64,000 nucleotides of DNA from Sycobia sp. Sy_11 (lineage: Eukaryota > Arthropoda > Insecta > Hymenoptera > Epichrysomallidae). The stretch covers positions 3,595,001 to 3,659,000 of the forward strand of contig JACCIC010000038.1 in assembly GCA_018907035.1 (NCBI GenBank). Direction: 5' to 3'. Below are positions 33,805-45,669 of this stretch, one piece after another (positions within the stretch are counted from its first letter, which is position 1; each line of letters begins with the position of its first letter). Made by a program: the position numbers and the translations under genes. Below the pieces are notes generated by a model. It was given only the letters and a program-made list of their open reading frames with translations, had not been told where the DNA came from and made no database searches.

Positions 33805-34799
33805 ATTACGAAAAAGGTAGAAACTAGGTTTAAAAACTAGTTAAAAACTAGGTAGAAACTAGGTAGAAACTAGGTAGAAACTAGGTAGAAACTAGGTTGT
33901 TTTTAACCTTCTTTCTGGTTAGTAAATGAGCAATTTATTTCACAATTAATATTTATATAATATTATAACATTATGTTGTTGATTTAATAAAAGAAAAATC
34001 ATAAGTTACGGAAATTAATAATTTTAAAAAATTACAAAGTAATAATAAAGACTGCTTTGTGTTTGATTTTGTCACCTTAAAAATTATACGTAATAAATTA
34101 GTTTTGGAAATATTTTCCTTTTATTATTTAGTATATAAAATTTCGCATGAAGCAATTCATTAAAAAAACTATTCTTTGATGTTTTATACGGGCTTCAATA
34201 ATTGCTTGTTAATTAAAATATTTGATTTTTAAATTAATTTAAAATCATGCTGAGTTTATAACTATAATTCGTAATTTGAATTTATGGAGACTGTTCATAC
34301 GGCATATCTGATGATTTGCCATACCCGCAAGTGGTAAAACATTATCTTGGTTAGTATATAAGCCCGATTATAACTTCACATAAGTATAACATATATTGTA
34401 TACGAATGTGTAAGCTATTGTCAATGCGTTATATATGTATTTAGATGTATAAGGTATATAGAACCAACGTACTTATAAGTTACTTCAAAATTTTCGAAAG
34501 GAACTTGAGAAACATTTATAAGTAATTAATTAAAATAATGATTAAAGTCAATGAATTTATATAAGCATAATAACGATTTTATATAAGCATAATAATCAAT
34601 TTTTTATCTATTATATATGTGATACCTCGCTCAACCTTGTTTTAAGATCAAGTTTAGTCATAACCAAAAATACATTGATACGAAACTAACTATTATAGGC
34701 CTTAAATACCGAAAAAATAGCTTGAAAAATTTTTTAAATAGCTTGAAAAAAATAGCTTGAAAAAAAATAGCTTAAAAAAAATAGTTTAAAAAAGATTTT

Positions 34800-36728
34800 A
34801 CAAAGTATTCGTATTTTTTCTTCAATAAACAAAAGAACGCTGTTACATTTTTTTTTAGACATACATTATCGTAACGTGTCGATTTAGCGTAGTCATACAA
34901 TATGGAACTTAATTACATAAGAACTAATTATTTTATATTAGGAGTTACAATGGCAAACACTCTTATGCCGTATCTAAAATTAATATTTTATCAGAAAAAG
35001 TTGGTGAGAAAGAAAAACTTGACAATTTATATTTTATATTCTTACAGTTTAAGAGGGGGTAAGGAAGGGAATTGGGGTTGAATGGGTTTAGGAATATTTA
35101 CATTTATTTACAGAGATTGACAAAGATGATATGAATATACAATCGATAGCTTGAAACATAGATTACAACTTTTTTTCTTTTTTTAGTGATTGTTCATGTG
35201 TTGTTGATACTGTTATTATTCGTATTGTTAAACATTATTAATTTAATTAATAGGCTTATTAAATTGTCGACTCGGGCTATGCAATCCACCAGTATTTTTG
35301 CGTATTTTTTCGATGATTATCTTTACTATCTCGCAATGGTAGTGCCATATTATATCTCCAGTGAGAAGCATCTTCCTGACTATTAAGATTTGCCTTATAT
35401 AAAATTGTTTTAATACCAGCATTCCTTTTTATATGATAAATTATTGGAATATTGTTTTTTTCTTGGATGTAATTTGTTTCATCTAAGAATATGAAAGCTT
35501 CAGGGAGGATAAAACCTGTTTTTAGTGTTTTTTGGAAATATAATTCGTTAGGAAAAAGTATGCTTGATATTAAACTATTTTCTTTTATTTTTATTGTTTG
35601 AGCAAAGTGATTTCTCGTAAGTTTCAACAAGTGACAATCTATGCGATGAATGTTAGCTAGGTCGTATATTTTTTTGTTTTTTATGAATTTACGAAAATTG
35701 CTTTGCGGTGATCTATATGTGTTGAGACAGGCTCTTAAACACTTTCTTTCTAAGATTCTAATATTTTCCATCATTGAAGCTGAGATGTTGTACCATATCG
35801 GGCAATCGTATGTTAGGATTGGTCTTATTAATGCTTGATAACATAAAATTTTTGTTTTACTCTGGAGGTATTTATTATAGAATAATCTTTTTGTCTTCCA
35901 GAATGTGTTTTTAGCTTTTGCTAGTTGAATTTCGACGTGTAGTTTATAATTTAATTTATTGTCAATATTGACACCTAGATATCGTACACAGTTTTTATGA
36001 GGTATTATTTCTCCGTCGATTAATTTTTCTCTGATTACAAAGGATTTACAATGCTCTCTTTCGGCTAGACCTAGTGCGCTTAATTTTGGATGGAAAAGGA
36101 TAGTTTCACATTTTGAGGCATTAATTTTTAATTTCCATTTATTATAATACTTATTTATATTTATAAAAAGTTCCTGTAGTTCAGATTCAATTTTTTTTGT
36201 TCTATCACCTGTGACGTAGATTATCAGATCGTCAGCAAAGGCTATAGAGCGTTTCTGTGACGACGCATTTAAATTGAAGAGATTTAGGAGATCGCTATTG
36301 AATATATTGAAAAGAATTGGAGAATTTACAGTGCCTTGTTGTAAACCATTTTCTATATAGCATATTTTTGACGCGGTATGATTGCCATCGGACATGATAA
36401 AACATTTATTCGAGATCATATTCCAAACTGTTTTAATTAAGAAAATGGGGAAATTCTTTTTCATCATTTTATAGATAAGACCTTCAGTCCAAACTGTGTC
36501 AAAGACTTTTTCGAAGTCTATTAGACAAGCTGCTACGCGTTTTTTAGAATTCCTTGCCCAACAGATATTCGACGTTAATTTATTTATTGCATGAATTGTT
36601 GAATGTTTGTGGCGAAAACCGAATGGATTTTCAGGAATTATATTATTTTTAGTGCAAAAGGAAGCTAATGAAATGTTAATGATTATTTCGTATATTTTAC
36701 TGATATTCGGGAGGAGGCTTATCGGGCT
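34800..36728 (-). mobile_element. Non-LTR retrotransposon, 5'-truncated, in family A copy 2
   Basis: A minus-strand insertion that begins inside the RT domain (SPISLLPNISKIYE at about 36726) and ends with a 3' UTR near 34800. The 3' edge lies in a run of AAATAGCTTGAAAAA-like repeats, so its exact end is uncertain. Truncation at the 5' end is usual for LINE copies made by incomplete reverse transcription. The clade is not assigned. Confidence 0.8.
35277..36728 (-). pseudogene. Non-LTR reverse transcriptase, open for about 480 codons
   Basis: The frame stays open upstream of the first Met (36467) to the truncation point. Visible: SPISLLPNISKIYE, NPFGFRHKHSTIHAI, ACLIDFEKVFDTVW (motif A), NGLQQGTVNSPILFNIF (motif B), SIAFADDLIIY (motif C, FADD), KLKINASKCETI and KNCVRYLGVNID, then a thumb region with QALIRPILTYDCPIW. 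No RNase H is seen after it. It lacks the endonuclease and the first RT motifs by 5' truncation but has no internal stop, so it is fairly young. FADD with LQQGT in motif B differs clearly from the Jockey-type LINE at 25-27 kb. Confidence 0.88.
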
Positions 36729-37448
36729 GAAAAAATGTAACTATAAATCGGCTGGAATTACCGTAAAAAACGTTACATGTTTCCCTATTTACTATCGAAA
36801 AAATATACTCTGTTACTAGGTATCTTCATTTGAAAATACCTTGTTTATACCTTAAAAATAGAATGCATTTCTACCAGGGAAAGAACTTCTGTGATTTTGA
36901 TGTCATTTGCAGTGTCAGTTGCTTAATCTGAATTAATACAAAAAAAAATGTTTAAGAAAGTCTATTACAACTATTAATAAAAAATAAAAATATTCTAATA
37001 ATGTTCGTGTAACTATATATCTATAAACAAATATTTTCAAAAAACAATATTTTTGTAGTTGTGTCTCCTTGATTTTATATTTATATATAATCTATACTTC
37101 ATATACATAGTATATTATTTGTAGAACCGTATACATGCTTATTCTATAACTAAAAGCATCTACTTTACAAGATACTTGATTTTATTAATTATCTATTTCA
37201 GATATTAAACATTCGTAATTACGATTGCTTCATTTTGTTACATTACCTGAATTTGTCTTGTTGAAAAACAAAATTACTGTAAATATATTATCAAATTGAG
37301 AATTTAGAATTGAATAAAAAGTTAACTGATTTGATTCGCTTTTATTTAATAATATATAATGAAAAATATATATTTACAGCAGAAATTTCACAAATATCAT
37401 TCAGAATATCTATAGAAATTCAAATAAAATGTATGACTAAAATATAAC

Positions 37449-37475
37449 GTCGTAGGCGGTAATATTACCTACGGC
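37449..37475. other. Stem-loop displaying TAATATTAC
   Basis: GTCGTAG and CTACGGC (one G-T wobble) pair around a 13-nt loop GCGG-TAATATTAC. The nonanucleotide in a loop is the hallmark of rolling-circle origins of CRESS-DNA viruses. In AT-rich DNA the 9-mer also arises by chance and no Rep frame is nearby. The structural claim is direct; any origin function is speculative. Confidence 0.3.
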
Positions 37476-38450
37476 TGCGTTGCATGCAAATCAGTGAGCA
37501 ATTATTGTACGTATGTATAAAGGTTTACTGTTATTATCTTCCAGAAATGCGTTTGAACTGTGTAATCGATTATTGCACAGCATCGAATGAAATATTATTA
37601 TTGTAAAAAATCCTTTTCTGCATTTACCTTTTGACAGTGTCCATTAAGATTAATCTTATCCAATAGCCATCAACCGAGCTTTCAATGGCAAAACAACTCA
37701 GCGCATTGAGCCGTAAAAAACTATAGATGTTTTGTAAAAATATAGATTTTGATTAAACGCCCATTCGACGGTGCGAATTAAATAGGTAACTTTTCCTCGC
37801 CATATTCTCATCAACCAGTACGGCACCCATTTGCGCGCGACCGTTTCTCTGCTGCCTCGAGTTCCCCTCCCCCCCCCCCATTCGAAAAGGACTTGCGCAA
37901 ATCAACTCCCACTTGTTCACGGCAAAATATACGGCGCGTTCAACACGTGATTCCTAATAAAATGTCGACCTCCGCCTGTATTCCCTTCGCACATCCGGTT
38001 GGAAAGGATAAAAAAAGTTCATAGTCGTCTGAAAATGCAATTTTCTAAAACTGTCTTCCATAACTATATGTACAAACCGAAATAATTTGTCAAGTATTTG
38101 CAATAAGTAATATATTCAAACGACAAAAGCAGATGAAAAATCATGCGAGGTAAGTGTAAATTTACTTACGTGTTTTATTTTTTAATTATGTATATAATTA
38201 CAACTAACCATTTAATTTTTTTATTTTATTACTTTATTCTCTTCTACGAGTCATTGTATTCTACTTCGAATTTTTGGAATTGTCAAATTACGAGGTATCG
38301 TTGTACTGATCTTGCAAAAAGCGAATACTGCGTTCACCACACCCACCATGAACGACTCAAGAGAGGAGTGCTGGACGTTGTGGGCGCGATCATTTCGTGC
38401 GTGAAAAAATTCGTTCCTCCGCGCAAAAGACAGAAAGTCCATGAATGTGT

Positions 38451-38457
<7 letters not shown>

Positions 38458-38528
<71 letters not shown>
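38458..38528. repeat. (GA)n microsatellite
   Basis: About 35 GA units, uninterrupted. Confidence 0.95.
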
Positions 38529-38531
<3 letters not shown>

Positions 38532-40070
38532 CTGGCGGCAGCGCACGATAAGAAAAGAGAGCTTTTTCTAGTCCACCGCTGATTTATACTTGCATCTCCC
38601 TTTACTCGTCTTTATCGCCTGTCGCGCTCGTGTAACGTTCTTCCCGTGTGATTTAGGCGCGAACTCCTTCGGAACCCTCCCCCGTGGGTTCATCAATAAA
38701 AACGAAGGAGCTTTGACTCCTCCTTAGAGGTAGAACAGAGAGAGGTCAGGAGCGCACCGTGGATTCCATTCCAGAAAATTAAGTTGCATCTCCGTAGTGT
38801 CAGTATGGACTGGCAACCGACGACCGCTGCTGCCATCTCCGTTGAAAACGATGAAGCTCGCAAACATCTTCGTACACCTTGTGCGTCTTACAGATTCCTT
38901 TTTTTATATCCTTCGACCTTTTTGAACTCATAAACTTATTTCTTTTATCTGTAAAATGCAATTTGGATTGGGATAATTTTTTGATAAAATTATAGTAAAT
39001 TTAAAATTTCGTTCGTGGTATAACGACAACGTGATACATTTCTTTTGAATTTGAATAAAATGTCGGATTCTCTTTTAAAAAAAATTATTGTACTCAAAAT
39101 TTAGAATGTACAAATAATGAAAATTTTAATGTGCATATTTGATTTTTGTAACAACCTACTTCAATTTGTTTAATGGCTCATCCTTTCAGGACATTTTTCA
39201 ATTATAGTTGAAGAATTTCGTTTGTATATTAAAAGAATAAATTTTAGAGATTAAGAAGAAAATCGTATTGAAGCTGAGAATTTATATTTGCGAATTATAT
39301 CAATTTATCGCGCAGGATAGAACTCGAGCCCATTAAAATTAAACCGTCTGCTTGATTAGACTATATCGAATAATTCTCAAATTTGTAACAAAAACTCAGA
39401 AAACAGGTTTTAAGTTTGAAATGTATTATGATAATGAAAAAAATATCATACTTCGCTTCAGAATAAAAACAGTTATTGGGAATTTGAAAGTTATTACTAA
39501 TTTAGAATAAGAATATGGGAACTTATAAAAAGACGCATAAAAAGGAATCTCAAATGAAATGAAAAGATTAAATCATTATCTATGATTATATTTTATAACA
39601 GTCTAAATTCGTATTTATTGAACCTAACAGATCTATCTTCTTAAAAACGAAAATTGTCATGGAAAATAATGTGTAATAAATGTATATACACAAATAACTA
39701 AAGCAAACGTCATTGCGAAATATTTATTTACAATTAACAGGGCAAAAAGGTAGAGAAATGTAGATAATGACGCATCATATTCAGAGTCCGCCAATTAAAA
39801 CGTTGCGGTCTCCTTAAGCACGGATTCGAGTTCCATGGCGCGGCAAAAAGTGATTCAAATAATTTATTTAATTTGCGGCGAGCTTCCATTAAAATAACTC
39901 GAATTTGTAGTAAATCTATTTCGTACAGTACTGTCCTTACGTTTTTATTTAGCCCACGAAGACAGGTCGGGTATACGACGAATGTCCGAAAGACGTTCTA
40001 AAAATTCCCGAGATCGTCATAAATCAGTCCCACGAGCGCAAGCGCGCGGCCAAGTCCCTCCCCCCTCTCT

Positions 40071-40090
40071 CTATATATATATATATATCT
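40071..40090. repeat. Short (TA)n microsatellite
   Basis: TA array of 20 bp. Confidence 0.9.
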
Positions 40091-40287
40091 TACCCTCGTG
40101 GCTTCTCTTTCTTCGATTCGTCCTCCCGCTCCACGTGAACCAGATCTAAAGAAATCGGATACGGTGCGAGAGCGATGCGACCCATCGAAGCTCACCATCG
40201 GTTCGTCCAACTCGAAGACAAGTTTGTATATACACACGTGGGCGTGTGCATTTATTCGTTTGTAATGTTCGATGGAGGAAGGAAAAT

Positions 40288-40292
<5 letters not shown>

Positions 40293-40349
<57 letters not shown>
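40293..40349. repeat. (CT)n microsatellite
   Basis: About 28 CT units. Confidence 0.95.
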
Positions 40350-40351
<2 letters not shown>

Positions 40352-41313
40352 TCTCTTTCTGCGCGCTTTTTTATCCAGTTTGATTCGAGGGGGAAAACAC
40401 TCGATCTCTCTGTCACTCGTGTCCAACCAGTTCAACCTATACAATACAGAACCTTAATCTGTAAAAATTTTCGGATAATTTCTCTTGTTTCTTCGTTTTT
40501 TAATACTCTTTGATATATATGCGCGCCGCTCGTAAATAAAAACGTTTCGGAATGCCGTCATTATTTTTATGATGAGCAATATTGTTGTGATTTATGCTGA
40601 ATACGAAACTGTGAATAGAGTGTGCGTTATTTATTCAACAGGCGAACATAATGAAAAATTTTAGCTTTTTATTTGGGATAAACTTTCGAATCGAGATTTA
40701 AATAATTGAAAGGTTTCCGACGCGATTCGAGGACAGATATAAATTATGTACAAGTGCAAACAATTTTATAATTACAGACATTTGTCGATAAGAAACTCGA
40801 CGTATTAAGAATATTTCATTTCATTTTAAAAGCTATAATTCCGAAATTTATATCCTATTTCATCCCCAGGTTAGCTACACTTTATTTTCAGTAATAACGC
40901 ACTTGCTTATATAGTATTATAGCATAATCATCAATGAATTTTAGTTGGGAAATGGCTCGTTTTGCGTGATCAATTTGGCCTTGCAAAAGATATTCTTATG
41001 TATAATAATTAAAAAGGCCTATTCAAAAAAATTGTCTGCGCACTTTGGTTGAAATGCATTTTATTTTTAAGATATAAACAAGGTATTTGCAAATAAAGAT
41101 TTTTTAAGCTATTTTTTAGGTATTTAAAAGCTATAATAGATAGTTTGGAGTAAATATATTTTACGTTTCCAATAAAGTTACCTTGAAACTAGGTATGTTT
41201 TACCTATTGAAACTGAAATTACTTTTAAAAATAGAAAATAGGTTGTTTTTATTCCTTTTCATCTAGTTATTCCCTAGTTAATGGGTAATTAATATTTTGG
41301 TTATGGAATATCC

Positions 41314-41357
41314 TGCGTGTGTGTGTGCGTGTGTGTGCGTGCGTGCGTGTGCGCGTG
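41314..41357. repeat. (GT)n/(GC)n array inside family A copy 3
   Basis: Expanded relative to the short CGCACGCGCGCACGCG of copy 1; absent in copy 2. Confidence 0.9.
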
Positions 41358-42630
41358 GTTATGACTAAACTTTATCTTAAAACAAGGTTGAGCGAGGTAT
41401 CACATATATAATAGATAAAAAATTGATTATTATGCTTATATAAAATCGTTATTATGCTTATATAAATTCATTGACTTTAATCATTATTTTAATTAATTAC
41501 TTATAAATGTTTATCAAGTTCCTTTCGAAAATTTTGAAGTAACTTATAAGTACGTTGGTTCTATATACCTTATACATCTAAATACATATATAACGCATTG
41601 ACAATAGCTTACACATTCGTATACAATATATGTTATACTTATGTGAAGTTATAATCGGGCTTATATACTAACCAAGATAATGTTTTACCACTTGCGGGTA
41701 TGGAAAATCATCAGATATGCCGTATGAACAGTCTCCATAAATTCAAATTACGAATTATAGTTATAAACTCAGCATGATTTTAAATTAATTTAAAAATCAA
41801 ATATTTTAATTAACAAGCAATTATTGAAGCCCGTATAAAACATCAAAGAATAGTTTTTTTAATGAATTGCTTCATGCGAAATTTTATATACTAAATAATA
41901 AAAGGAAAATATTTCCAAAACTAATTTATTACGTATAATTTTTAAGGTGACAAAATCAAACACAAAGCAGTCTTTATTATTACTTTGTAATTTTTTAAAA
42001 TTATTAATTTCCGTAACTTATGATTTTTCTTTTATTAAATCAACAACATAATGTTATAATATTATATAAATATTAATTGTGAAATAAATTGCTCATTTAC
42101 TAACCAGAAAGAAGGTTAAAAACAACCTAGTTTCTACCTAGTTTTTAACTAGTTTTTAAACCTACCCGTGCAGAAATATACTCGGCATATCCCTAGTTCG
42201 GGCTAGATCCTAGTCAGTATTACTGATGATTTCCTCATGTAGGTAAATCTCGCCAGATCCGAGCTAGATTTTCCTTCGATCATCTAATAATCGTCTTATA
42301 TTAATTATTACTTTCTCGACTTTATTCAGATTTCCTTATCTTTTATTGATTCTTGAAAGAAATACGTGTTTTGTATAGTCAAAATTTTACAAGCAGAAAA
42401 CTTAAGGAAATGATTAGGATTTCTATCTTGGTTTTAGTTAGATTTCCTTAACTTCTCCCTATTTTGGAAAAACTCACGTTTTTCTAGGCGGAATCTGCCA
42501 ATTAGGAGAATTCAGGAAATGGTTAGACTTTCTATTTGGATTCTAGTTAGATTTCCTCAACTTTTTCTAATATTGGAAAGAACGACGTCTTTTCTAATCA
42601 AGACCAAGACCTTATGTGTACGAAAATTAG

Positions 42631-42632
<2 letters not shown>

Positions 42633-42684
<52 letters not shown>
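42633..42684. repeat. (TA)n microsatellite in family B
   Basis: TA array of about 50 bp. Confidence 0.95.
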
Positions 42685-42689
<5 letters not shown>

Positions 42690-42696
42690 ATAATAA

Positions 42697-42741
42697 ATGT
42701 GTGTGTGTGTGTGTGTGCGCGCGCGCGTGTGTATGTGTGCG
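42697..42741. repeat. (GT)n/(GC)n microsatellite in family B
   Basis: GT run passing into GC and GTAT units. Confidence 0.9.
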
Positions 42742-42758
42742 TGTACGCGCGCATATTC

Positions 42759-42762
<4 letters not shown>

Positions 42763-42819
<57 letters not shown>
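42763..42819. repeat. (TA)n microsatellite in family B
   Basis: TA array of about 55 bp. Confidence 0.95.
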
Positions 42820-42823
<4 letters not shown>

Positions 42824-42967
42824 CCCGCAGATCTTTCCAACATGGGAAAGAATTTAAAAAATTGATTTACTATGTATGTATTATCTTGTCTTTATAAAAT
42901 ATTCTTATATGGTCTTAAGTGCTGTACGGTCATATGCAAAATATAGTATTGTAATCCCATATTGCGT

Positions 42968-43040
42968 TTTAGCATAGTGCATAATGCGTTAGCTTGCGAA
43001 TCGTAGGGTCGTGGGTTCGATACTCAGCGGAGGTCGGAAT
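42968..43040 (+). other. tRNA-like segment in family B (possible SINE head)
   Basis: TTAGCATAGTGCATAATGCG resembles a D-arm. AGCTTGCGAATCG looks like an anticodon loop (TTGCGAA) with a weak stem. TGGGTTCGATACTCAGCGG contains a box B-like T-arm. No acceptor stem is evident, so a working tRNA gene is unlikely. It may be a diverged SINE or a captured tRNA. Confidence 0.4.
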
Positions 43041-44740
43041 TTTTTTCATTGAGATAAAATAATTTATATGTTCAACAGAGGTGCTTAACATTAAAATTTA
43101 CAATAATTATTGTAAAAAAATATTAATAATTATTCATTGTTATTGTAAATCGTAATACGTAGTAATGCATATAGAAAATAATTTATAAATTCTAATTAAA
43201 TGGTATGCGTCACCTAAATACCTAAATATATTTTTTTATTTTAAATAAATAAATATTAAAGAGTCAAAAAATTATTCACTTAATCGAGGAAACAAAATTA
43301 GAATGATTTATTATATTGGCTTAATTTCTAGATTTTCTGACTAGATTTTGTCTAGTTTCTAGCTTGGTATACCTACCAAAATCTAAGCTCGTTCCCTATT
43401 AAAAATGCTATTAAAAGTGGGACAAATCGGAACTAGGATCAGACTAGATTTCCCTTCTGGATCCGAACATTTAATAAGGAAAACTTACCCGATACTAGTT
43501 AGATTCGAGAATGAATTTCCACACGGGTAGTTTCTACCTTTTTCTTAATTTTATTGACAACTTTCACATTTTACATTCTAAGATTTACCTTGTTTCTAGC
43601 CACAATGATTGATTCTATTTTTACTACCTAGTAACTACTTTCCAGCCTATGAAAAATTGTTAGATTTCTACCAGGGCAGTAGACAATACAATATGGCATT
43701 GGTATCGTTTTGGTTAACGAGGTTTCGTCACGAATATTTTTGTTAAATATGGAGGGTGTTCGAGATTAAGAAAAACTGTTTTTATGAAAACTAAACCTTT
43801 AAAAAACTAAAACATTTGACTATTTTTCCATAGAAAGGTCTAGCTTACAGTTTACATTTTAAAATAATCGGAAAATTCATATTAAAATATGTCTGCACGT
43901 TTTGCTCAACTAATCTATTTTGTTTTCTTAAGTAAATCTTAAATATTCTTTACGTGCAATACAAAAACATAATCAAATTTGGTAACTTAAAATATTTTTT
44001 ATGTATATTAGATCTTTTTAAGTGAAAAGGGTTTACCGAACAATAAATATCAGTGATGAAATCACAAAAGTTAATTTGTCAAAAGGTAAACAAAATTTTT
44101 CGTTTTAAAATTTCCAATATTGTGAGTAACGTAGGAACTCTCGGGTTTATCTTTACGGTTCTAATACTTTTTTACTGAGACAAATAGGATAATTATTCTA
44201 AGTTGAAGCGAACAACTCATAACTCAACATGAAACAGACCATTTTTTCAGAATATGAAATTGAAAAGAAGAATTCTTATAGAAAATCATTAGGTTGTCTA
44301 AGTTACACTCCTCTTGATTTAAGTTTTATAGCATAAAATATTTTGAGAAATAAAAAATCCTTAATATTAAGTATAATTAAAAATTAGTAGAGAAAAAAAT
44401 CAATTTTTAGAAGTAAGCTGGTCAAAAATAATTTGTATAAGTACATCTAATTGGTATTTAAGAATTTAGGTTAGCAGCGTCCTCAATGTTAAATCTGAAG
44501 TGCATGAAATCATTTGAAGAGTTCGGTTTTGGATTGGAATTGTCTGAGAGGGAGAAAGCGCGCATCAGAAAAAAGTCGGTAATAGCAAAAAGAAAGTACG
44601 TCGATAGAAGATATAAAAAAGACCCGCGGTAAAAAGTCATACGGAGGGGGGATGGAAAAAAACTAAAGGAAAATAAAGTGGGTAGGAAGAACGAAAAAGA
44701 GCGCGCGAAAGATGCACGCAGGCTTACATAAAGGTAGGAC

Positions 44741-44741
<1 letters not shown>

Positions 44742-44781
<40 letters not shown>

Positions 44782-44832
44782 GAGAAAGAGAGAGAGAGAA
44801 GAGAATAGATAGAGCGAGAGAAAGAGAGAGAA
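44742..44832. repeat. (GA)n microsatellite, interrupted
   Basis: GA-rich array with TGAG, AAAG and ATAG interruptions. Confidence 0.92.
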
Positions 44833-44988
44833 GCCTCAGCGCACTGATGAAGATAACGCCAACCGGGGTCGTTTGAATTACGACACGTACCGGGCAATAA
44901 TAAATTCCGGCAAACATTCATTTTCGTACACGCAACTTTATGTCGTCCTTAGGCCAGAGGACAACACTAAGCGCTTGCCAAAGGCTTT

Positions 44989-45097
44989 CTCTCTCTGTCT
45001 CTGTCTCTCTTTCTCTCTCTCTCTCTCTCTCTCAACTCTCATCCTTCTTCTCTCTTCCTCTATCTTTCTCTATCTTCTACCTCTTCTCACTCTCTCA

Positions 45098-45146
<49 letters not shown>
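44989..45146. repeat. (CT)n microsatellite, interrupted
   Basis: About 158 bp of pyrimidine-rich sequence ending in a pure CT array (45102-45145). Confidence 0.92.
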
Positions 45147-45149
<3 letters not shown>

Positions 45150-45613
45150 TCTCATCAAGCCGGCATCATTTAGTACCCCGGTGATGGTCCTAATAGCCCC
45201 GGTCCACCTCGGTCTCAATGGACAATCCGCGGGATTTACAGTTCGACCGGTCCGTAAGTATAGAACGAGGGGGAGGGTGAACAGAGCAGGAGGATTGGTA
45301 AACTCCGCACCTCATTCTTTGATGATAGCGCTCGGAGAGGTAGTTTCTTGTTGTTTGTCGTCTCAGTTTTGTCTCGTCGCCTGTATCGATGTACCCGGCT
45401 GCGCTCTTTTCGGTACTCGTGATACACGTATATACGCGCGAGCGTATTATAGGCATAGGTACGGAGAAACCACCGAATCTGCCTCGACAGTTGCATGATC
45501 GCGATTTTAGTTGGTACAGCATTCGGCGCTAGACTATCCGCACGGAGGACGCTAAAGCTTTTACGTTATGGTTCATTTAATTACGATGGGAACTGCGCGG
45601 CCGAATGCGCATT

Positions 45614-45616
<3 letters not shown>

Positions 45617-45666
<50 letters not shown>
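45617..45666. repeat. (TA)n microsatellite
   Basis: TA array of about 50 bp. Confidence 0.95.

Positions 45667-45669
<3 letters not shown>

Larger units (their letters stand above)
33454..36879 (+). mobile_element. Family A TIR element, copy 2, carrying a SINE and a non-LTR fragment
   Basis: Terminal repeats CCCTGGTAGAAAT (33454) and ATTTCTACCAGGG (ending 36879). The order of sequence matches copy 1 except for a SINE at 33591-33804 and a non-LTR RT segment at about 34800-36728. The internal GTAGAAACTAG motif is expanded to four tandem units (about 33847-33895), and AAATAGCTTGAAAAA is duplicated several times at about 34720-34790. Flanks are AT and AA, so a 2-bp duplication is not confirmed for this copy. 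Confidence 0.87.
36880..41042. other. AT-rich DNA with GC-richer islands (37.4-38.0, 38.3-38.9, 39.8-40.5 kb)
   Basis: No host exon is convincing. The islands are non-repetitive, contain GA/CT arrays (38458-38528, 40293-40349) and look like insect intergenic regulatory DNA, but no element or gene is recognised. A stem-loop with TAATATTAC is at 37449-37475. Long frames are driven by the arrays. Confidence 0.4.
42165..43526. mobile_element. Family B TIR element with TA duplication, inserted in family A
   Basis: A 1,362-bp insertion with ends CCCGTGCAGAAAT and (reverse complemented) CCCGTGTGGAAAT. It is flanked by TA on both sides (42163-42164 and 43527-43528). The empty site is known from family A copies 1 and 2. 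It contains two long TA arrays, a GT array, many CTAG-containing phrases and a tRNA-like stretch near 42.97-43.04 kb. No transposase frame. The CCC..G..GAAAT ends resemble family A (CCCTGGTAGAAAT), suggesting related families. Confidence 0.87.
41043..43676 (-). mobile_element. Family A TIR element, copy 3 (inverted), split by family B
   Basis: Reverse-oriented relative to copies 1 and 2. The right end is a perfect ATTTCTACCAGGG; the left end is diverged (CTTTGGTTGAAAT). CA flanks both sides (41041-41042 and 43677-43678), consistent with a 2-bp duplication. Family B is inserted at 42165-43526. The CG/CA-rich spot seen at 3650 in copy 1 is expanded here to a GT/GC array at 41314-41357. Confidence 0.85.

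Noticed and set aside
38800..38892. Possible first exon starting MDWQPTTAAAISVEN
   Set aside because: The open frame is short and no donor site follows at a suitable place; unsupported.
45181..45498. 105-codon plus-strand frame as a gene
   Set aside because: No family similarity; only the first part is retained as a weak exon hypothesis.
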